A DNA stretch of 64,000 nucleotides. It comes from Persicitalea jodogahamensis. GTDB lineage: Bacteria; Bacteroidota; Bacteroidia; Cytophagales; Spirosomataceae. Under the pieces are notes generated by a model. The model saw only the letters and a program-made list of their open reading frames with translations, did no database searches and was not told the origin of the DNA. Where the stretch lies: NCBI RefSeq assembly GCF_014651615.1, contig NZ_BMXF01000005.1, positions 124,001 through 188,000 of the forward strand, read 5' to 3'. This document shows, piece by piece, positions 59,029 to 64,000 of the stretch (position 1 is the first letter of the stretch; each line of letters opens with the position of its first letter). A program made the translations under genes and the position numbers.

Positions 59029-62000
59029 CTATTTCAACGTGCGGATATAGGAAAGCAGATCGGCAACCTGCTGGTCGCTGTACTGGTCGATGAGGCCCTT
59101 GGCCATGAACGAACGGTTGGGAAGGAAAAACTGATTTTTGATTTCCTGGGCCTTAATGTACAGTTTACTCCCTCCCATGAAGGCGAGGGTAGTGCCGCTG
59201 TCGTCTTTCCCCACCAGATACCCTTCCACCACGCTACCGTCTTTTTTGTTGATCCGGTACAGCGCGTAGCCAGACTCCACGGCGGCATCAGGGTCGAGGA
59301 TCGCCGTGAGCAGGGCCTGGGTTTCGCGGGAAGCCGAGCCGTCGAGCGCCGGAGCGATGTTCTGTCCGTCGTTGCCCACCTGATGGCATAGCAGGCAGGT
59401 CTGGAATAGTAGTTTACCTTCGCCGGGATTACCTGTGTTCTTCGCAGCGAGGGCGCTGTATTTTTTGATTTTAGTCTTGATTTCCAACTGCTTTTCTTCC
59501 TGCTGCCTCTTAATATCCGCCAGCATTGCCTGACTGCGGCGATCGTTGCGGTTAACGCTGGCGAGGCGTTCCGTCAGGGTAGTCGGCAGCAGCGCCAGGT
59601 CGCCGGGGTTTTGGCCGTACACGTTCATTATCACCGCCGCACCGCGCGGCGAGGCGGTCAGCGTTTCGGCCAGTTTTATTTTGTCAGGATCGCTCAGGTC
59701 GGGGAGCCAGGTCGCTAACGCTTGCTGCCCGGCGGCCGAATCGGCTTTCAGCAGCTTGTCAAGCGCGAAGATCCGGGTGGCCGAAGTCCACTTTTCATTC
59801 TGTACCGTCTGGCTGAAAATATTCCGGTTTTCGGCGTTGCTTTCCAATGCCTTCAAGGCCAGCCGCAAGGTGGGTTCGGGCGTTTGCTGGTCGACAACAG
59901 CAACGACTTCGTCTCGTGCATCGGCCATGCTAAAACGGCTTATCGCGTCCAGCGCCAAATCCACGTCCACCTGTTCTTTGCTTTTGAGGAGCTGAAAAAT
60001 GGGCTTGGCCACCATCGTCGAAAAAGCAGGCGACTGCAGCCGGGCTTCGTTGCGCACGGCATAGCCTACGTAGTTTCTGGCCTGGGCGGGCTGCTGCATG
60101 ACGGGTTGCACGGCGTCGTAAATTGACTTGTCATCCAGCATATCGGCCACGCTGACAAAGGTAGTTTCATCCAGCGTATCCAGCTTTGCCTGGGGCCAGA
60201 GGGTCAGGAAAGCCGCTTCTTTTTCCTTCCTGGGCAAAACCTCGATCGCCCACAGCCGATTGACCGCGGGGCTTTTTTCGCCCTGTGAGCTTTTCAAAAA
60301 AGTTTGTAATTCGTTGGGGTACTTTTCCAAAGCCTTACGAGTCAGGTACCGCTCGAATTTCCGCTCATAAGCGCCGCCCATCGCGTTGCCGGGCAGTTCA
60401 GGCTTTGCGGCCTTCACCAGCAACCCGATGGTCAGCGGGTCAGCGTGCGGACCTTCGCCCAGCGTTCGGAGTACCTGCGAACGCACCATTGCGGTTTCGT
60501 CCTCGACCAAATTTTGCAATAGCTCCGCGACCTGCGCCGGAGGCAGTGAAAAGCTTGCCAGCGATCGAACGGCTTCGCGGCGCAGGTCGGGAGCTGGAGA
60601 GGCCAGCAAAGTGGCGAGAAGCGGGGAATCGTAGTGATGAATTCCTTCCAGGCACCAGAGTGCGTGAATGCGGGTGGTTTCGGTTTGCGAATCATCGGCG
60701 GCCAGCGCGATCAGGGCCGGAGCCAGTACTTTCGTTTCCGCCAGCGGCCGGTCGGAAATCTGGTGCCAGGCGGCCCGCTTTGCCCACAGGGAGGGCGATT
60801 TCAGATAACCAGGTAGTTCGCGGGTTTTTATTTTATAAAAATCAGGTACCTCGCGCGGTTGCTGACTGACGTGGCGGATACGCCAGATGCGACCATTTTT
60901 CTTATCGCGGTCGGGATGGGTAGTGGGCAACTCGTTGTGCGAAACGATCTTATTGTACCAATCGGCGATATACAGGCAGCCGTCAGGCCCAAATTCCATA
61001 TTGACGGGCCGGAACCAGTCGTCCTCCGACGTCAGCAGGTCGGGCAGGTGCTGGGCGGTCACGCTCCCGTCGGCCTCCCGCACGATGCGCACCGCGTTGA
61101 TGGAGCTGGTAATGGGGTTGGCCAAGAAAGCCACATCGCGGTACTCGGGCGGGAAAGTACCCGCCGCGTCGTCGGCGAAGGCCAGGCCCGAAATGCCCGT
61201 ACCGCCTACCCGAAACTCGTGCAACAGCGGCATAAAGGGCTGATAAGGCCTCAGCCGCTCGTTGCCGATACCCGGAAAACCCGTGCCGGGCTCCATCGGG
61301 GCTACCGAGTACCCCAGATCGTTGGCCTCGGAGCCATACCATTGGCCGTTGTCCCGCAACTGGAATCCCCAAATATTATTCAATCCCGAACTAACCAGCT
61401 CCATCCGCGTGGCATCCAGCGAAAAACGGGCGATTTTGCTGTAATCGACTTTCAATTTACTCCCGCTTTTCACCGAAACTACCTCACCCTTGTTTAGCGC
61501 TCCCTGACTGAAATGAATCCAGTCGCCGGGCGCACGCACCAACACGTGACCCATCGTGTGGGTGTCTGTGTAGCCGAATCCCGTAAAGAGCGGCACGCGC
61601 TGGTCGGCGCGGCCGTTCTGGTCTTTATCGTGCAGAAAAAAAAGCTCGGAACCCTGCATGACGTACGCGCCGTCTTTGTAAGGCAGAATGCTCATCGGAA
61701 TCGCCAGCCCGTCGGCCCACACGGTAGTTTTGGCTTTTTGGCCGCCGTACAGGTTGGAGAGGATGAGAATCTGATCCTCTCCTTTGGTTTTTCCCTGGTA
61801 AAGATCGAGAATGCGCCTGAAGGCAGGGTTTTCTTGCTGGGCTTTCGGATCGTTCATCAGCCGTTGCAGATCGTTCCATTTAATATCAGCCACCGGATCG
61901 AGGGGGTACATGCGGGCCGTTTGGGTCCAGAGCCGTCCGGCGTCGTCGAAAGTCAGGTCGATTGGGTTGACGACGCCGTCTTCCTGACTGGCGACTAGTT

Positions 62001-62178
62001 CGATCACGAAGCCTTCGGCCAACTTGAAGCCCGCCATTTCCTTCGCCGCCGAGTAAACCTCCGTGCGGTTGGACTGCGTCTTTTTGTCCTGGGAAAAGGC
62101 GGCTGAGGTGGCCAGTAGCGTCACCGCCAGCAAGCTACCCAGCCAAAAGCGGTCCGTCCTGTCGTTTATTTTTTTCAT
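59029..62178 (-). CDS. PVC-type cytochrome: dehydrogenase propeller, HEAT repeats and C-terminal haem c
   Basis: The 1049-residue secreted protein has the same plan as the one at 26746-29613 but diverged: signal peptide (ending AAFSQ), membrane-bound-dehydrogenase propeller (about 50-430, KLAEGFVIELVASQEDGVVNPIDLTFDDAGRLW), a long HEAT-repeat stretch (about 460-880) and a C-terminal haem module with CLLCH at 928-932 followed by the PVC-type tail. It probably oxidises a sugar or sugar derivative outside the cytoplasm. It follows the DUF1080 gene by 35 bp, a common partnership. Confidence 0.87.
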   Translation of the reverse strand: MKKINDRTDRFWLGSLLAVTLLATSAAFSQDKKTQSNRTEVYSAAKEMAGFKLAEGFVIELVASQEDGVVNPIDLTFDDAGRLWTQTARMYPLDPVADIKWNDLQRLMNDPKAQQENPAFRRILDLYQGKTKGEDQILILSNLYGGQKAKTTVWADGLAIPMSILPYKDGAYVMQGSELFFLHDKDQNGRADQRVPLFTGFGYTDTHTMGHVLVRAPGDWIHFSQGALNKGEVVSVKSGSKLKVDYSKIARFSLDATRMELVSSGLNNIWGFQLRDNGQWYGSEANDLGYSVAPMEPGTGFPGIGNERLRPYQPFMPLLHEFRVGGTGISGLAFADDAAGTFPPEYRDVAFLANPITSSINAVRIVREADGSVTAQHLPDLLTSEDDWFRPVNMEFGPDGCLYIADWYNKIVSHNELPTTHPDRDKKNGRIWRIRHVSQQPREVPDFYKIKTRELPGYLKSPSLWAKRAAWHQISDRPLAETKVLAPALIALAADDSQTETTRIHALWCLEGIHHYDSPLLATLLASPAPDLRREAVRSLASFSLPPAQVAELLQNLVEDETAMVRSQVLRTLGEGPHADPLTIGLLVKAAKPELPGNAMGGAYERKFERYLTRKALEKYPNELQTFLKSSQGEKSPAVNRLWAIEVLPRKEKEAAFLTLWPQAKLDTLDETTFVSVADMLDDKSIYDAVQPVMQQPAQARNYVGYAVRNEARLQSPAFSTMVAKPIFQLLKSKEQVDVDLALDAISRFSMADARDEVVAVVDQQTPEPTLRLALKALESNAENRNIFSQTVQNEKWTSATRIFALDKLLKADSAAGQQALATWLPDLSDPDKIKLAETLTASPRGAAVIMNVYGQNPGDLALLPTTLTERLASVNRNDRRSQAMLADIKRQQEEKQLEIKTKIKKYSALAAKNTGNPGEGKLLFQTCLLCHQVGNDGQNIAPALDGSASRETQALLTAILDPDAAVESGYALYRINKKDGSVVEGYLVGKDDSGTTLAFMGGSKLYIKAQEIKNQFFLPNRSFMAKGLIDQYSDQQVADLLSYIRTLK

Positions 62179-62213
62179 TCCTGACCTTTGTTTTACAAAA
62201 AATCAACGCGCAA

Positions 62214-62891
62214 CTAACGAAACTCCGTGATCGTCAAATCCCGGAACTCGACCTGACCCGCACCGCCGCTGTGAATTTGCACGGCGATGACACCTTTGGC
62301 GGGAATGGATTCGTCCTTTTCCACGTAATCGACGGTCTTGACGCCGTTGATGTAGAGTTCGTGGTGATTGCCCCGGCAGCGGATAATGTAGCTGTTCCAC
62401 TCGCCCGGACGCAGTACGTGACGCAAAGTGCTCAGGTCGCCGCCGACGAGCTTGGCCCGGCGGTGCTCGTCGTAGAGATCACCCCAGTAACCGTCACCGA
62501 TGTCGGCCTGGTAACCTATCACTTTGCCATCTTTCACGAAAGAGCGGTACTGAATGCCGCTGTTGATCATCCCGGTCGCCGGGTCGCCCGTGAGGCGGAA
62601 GAGGCAGCGAAACTCGAAGTCGCCGTATTCTTTGATGGTGTGCAGGTAGGTATTGGCGGGAATTTTTTTGATCCCGTCGCCGCTGCGGATGGTGCTGTCG
62701 CTTACCGACCACCAGGCCTGGTAGTCAGGATTGGCCGTTTTCCAGCCATTGAGGGTTTTGCCGTCGAAAAGGGAGACGGCAGACGGTGAGGTCTGGGCAC
62801 GAAGCGAAGTGCCGAGCAGGACAACCATCAAACCCGACAGAGCGAACAGCCGATGGTACTTTGGGAGTTGAGAATAGACGATGGAGCGCAT
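62214..62891 (-). CDS. DUF1080 (3-keto-disaccharide hydrolase-like) protein, secreted
   Basis: The 225-residue protein has a signal peptide (ALSGLMVVLLGTSLRAQ) and one concanavalin-like DUF1080 domain: SLFDGKTLNGWKT, WWSVSDSTIRSGDG, YGDFEFRCLFRLTGDPATGMINSGIQYRS and VEFRDLTITEF. Some members hydrolyse glycosidic bonds of 3-keto-sugars. Next to a PVC cytochrome that may oxidise sugars, a two-step oxidise-then-cleave scheme is plausible but unproven. It forms an operon with the gene downstream. Confidence 0.85.
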   Translation of the reverse strand: MRSIVYSQLPKYHRLFALSGLMVVLLGTSLRAQTSPSAVSLFDGKTLNGWKTANPDYQAWWSVSDSTIRSGDGIKKIPANTYLHTIKEYGDFEFRCLFRLTGDPATGMINSGIQYRSFVKDGKVIGYQADIGDGYWGDLYDEHRRAKLVGGDLSTLRHVLRPGEWNSYIIRCRGNHHELYINGVKTVDYVEKDESIPAKGVIAVQIHSGGAGQVEFRDLTITEFR

Positions 62892-62966
62892 GGGTACTTT
62901 TGACTGGATGTTTTGTCAAAAACACTAAGGCACAAGATGTCGTTTACTACCCTTTGAGAGAGGAGG

Positions 62967-63031
62967 AAGGGAGGAAACGATAAAAAGATGCTATCGTTAT
63001 TCTCCCGCCGGGCGGCCCCGTTTCCTCCCTT
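62967..63031 (-). terminator. Large hairpin after the FtsX-type gene
   Basis: The arms 62967-62979 and 63019-63031 are exact inverse complements over 13 bp. The loop holds a smaller stem, CGATA (62978-62982) with TATCG (62992-62996), competing at its edge. It begins 8 bp after the permease stop on the minus strand and may act as a terminator. The remaining bases to 62891 show no gene. Confidence 0.5.
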
Positions 63032-63038
63032 TGCATTA

Positions 63039-64000
63039 CTACTCCGACCGCAGCGAGTTCACCGGATTCATCAGCGCCGCTTTCACGGCCTGAAAACTGA
63101 CCGTCAGCAGAGTGATGACCAATGCCCCTGCACCCGCAGCGGCGAAAATCCACCACGACAACTCAGTGCGATAAGCGTACTTCTGCAACCAGCCTTCCAT
63201 GAAGTACCAGGCCAGCGGAGCAGCGATCAGCAGGGCGATGACAACGAGCAGCACAAAATCTTTCGACAGCAGCCTCCACAAGCTCGCCACACTCGCGCCA
63301 AGTACCTTGCGCACGCCGATTTCCTTGGTACGCTGCTCAGCGACGTAGGAGGCCATTCCGAAAAGTCCGAGGCAGGAAATAAGTATGGCTAGTCCGGCAA
63401 AAAAGGCCGCCAGGGTACCGATGCGCTCTTCGGCCGCAAACTTGATGGCGAAATCTTCTTCAGCGAATGTGTACTTGAATGGGTTGACCGGATCGAATTT
63501 TTTGTACACCGCTTCGACTTTGGATAGCGAGGTAGTTGCACTCATGCCGGGATTCAGCTTCATACTAAGAAGGCTGTTCCGGCTCTGTTCAACAAAGAAG
63601 ATGGTCTGCTTCACTGGCTCGTAGGGCGACTGGGTAACGAGGTTCTTCACCACACCGATGATGCGGAAGTCCATATCCTGCCAGCGGACTATTTCCCCCA
63701 CCGGATTTTCCAGCCCCATGTATCTCACTGCCTCTTCATTGATAACCAAAGCAGTAGAATCCGATGCGAAATTTTTGTCAAAGTCCCGTCCCTCCTTGAT
63801 CTGCCAGCCAATCGTTTTGCCAAACTCCGGGGTGACGCGCATCGATACAAATTCGTCGCCCATGTTGGGGTCTTTTCCCTTCCAATCCAATCCGCCATTG
63901 GTGATGTAGGTGAAAGTAATTGGGCTGTCGGTAGCAGTCATCTCCTGCACGGCCCCGGTACTCAGGATCTCCTCCCGGAAAGCCTCGTAGTGGCTTTTGA
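63039..64000 (-). CDS. FtsX/MacB-family ABC transporter permease (partial)
   Basis: Only the C-terminal portion is in the window; the frame is open to the edge at 64000, where it reads KSHYEAFREEILSTG. A periplasmic MacB-PCD-like part (YMGLENPVGEIVRWQDMDFRIIGVVKN) is followed by the FtsX domain with hydrophobic segments around GTLAAFFAGLAILISCLGLFGMASYVAEQRTKEIGVRKVLGAS, VVIALLIAAPLAWYFM and a last helix before VKAALMNPVNSLRSE. This is the typical ending of the large Bacteroidota permeases with two FtsX units. The cargo is unknown. A GTG at 63950 is not a true start because coding continues upstream. Confidence 0.9.
   Translation of the reverse strand, partial: KSHYEAFREEILSTGAVQEMTATDSPITFTYITNGGLDWKGKDPNMGDEFVSMRVTPEFGKTIGWQIKEGRDFDKNFASDSTALVINEEAVRYMGLENPVGEIVRWQDMDFRIIGVVKNLVTQSPYEPVKQTIFFVEQSRNSLLSMKLNPGMSATTSLSKVEAVYKKFDPVNPFKYTFAEEDFAIKFAAEERIGTLAAFFAGLAILISCLGLFGMASYVAEQRTKEIGVRKVLGASVASLWRLLSKDFVLLVVIALLIAAPLAWYFMEGWLQKYAYRTELSWWIFAAAGAGALVITLLTVSFQAVKAALMNPVNSLRSE

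Overview
The window reads as chromosomal DNA of a glycan-degrading Bacteroidota. It has two SusC/SusD pairs, a hybrid two-component sensor, FecR/ECF signalling, Bacteroidota-type -7 boxes (TAnnTTTG) and many PVC-type secreted cytochromes. The set of secreted cytochrome, ThuA, DUF1080 and GH106 proteins points to Cytophagales, perhaps a Dyadobacter/Spirosoma relative. That placement is by gene content only.

Layout. (1) 0.1-17.6 kb, minus strand: a xylan utilisation locus. In transcription order it holds an ECF sigma factor, a FecR anti-sigma, a SusC with N-terminal STN signalling domain, SusD, two GH43 enzymes, a CE1-CE1 double esterase, a GH10 xylanase, an SGNH acetylesterase and a CE15 glucuronoyl esterase. 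It ends in a decayed partial copy of the GH10 gene. (2) 17.8-19.7 kb: an SRAP peptidase and a secreted non-specific nuclease. (3) 19.7-37.7 kb: sugar and sugar-acid chemistry outside the cytoplasm, with a PQQ dehydrogenase carrying a haem c motif, a mutarotase-fold protein, two Tat-type enolase-superfamily dehydratases, a PVC cytochrome, a Tat-type TIM-barrel isomerase, a GH106 rhamnosidase-like enzyme, a carboxylesterase, a NUDIX-type regulator and a Tat-lipoprotein GDSL hydrolase. (4) 37.8-41.0 kb: an acetylxylan/feruloyl-esterase-like hydrolase, followed by an AT-rich patch with an orphan gene and a DUF4143-type ATPase behind a striking double palindrome. (5) 41.2-46.8 kb: an SDR, a giant ThuA-dehydrogenase-PKD-cytochrome fusion and a second NUDIX-type regulator. 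(6) 47.0-58.8 kb, plus strand: a fructan locus with a hybrid sensor with sugar-binding domain, SusC, SusD, an MFS permease, a PfkB kinase and a GH32 enzyme. A C-terminal scrap of a NUDIX-type regulator lies at its far end. (7) 59.0-64.0 kb, minus strand: another PVC cytochrome, a DUF1080 protein and an FtsX-family permease cut by the window edge.

How it works together. The xylan locus probably senses substrate through the SusC STN domain to FecR and the ECF factor. Transport, backbone cutting, side-chain removal and ester removal are all encoded, but no GH67/GH115 alpha-glucuronidase is seen. A strong intrinsic terminator after susD separates the uptake pair from the enzymes. The fructan locus would sense free fructose in the periplasm, import it by the permease, phosphorylate it with PfkB, and feed itself by GH32.

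Best candidates for new biology: a shared ATTGTC-N9-GACAAT operator at both NUDIX-type regulator promoters; a 26-bp inverted repeat with internal palindromes bracketing a -7 box before the DUF4143 ATPase; an 11-bp inverted repeat bracketing a -7 box before the ECF gene; and the fact that both utilisation loci end in a decayed copy of a gene found at or inside the same locus.
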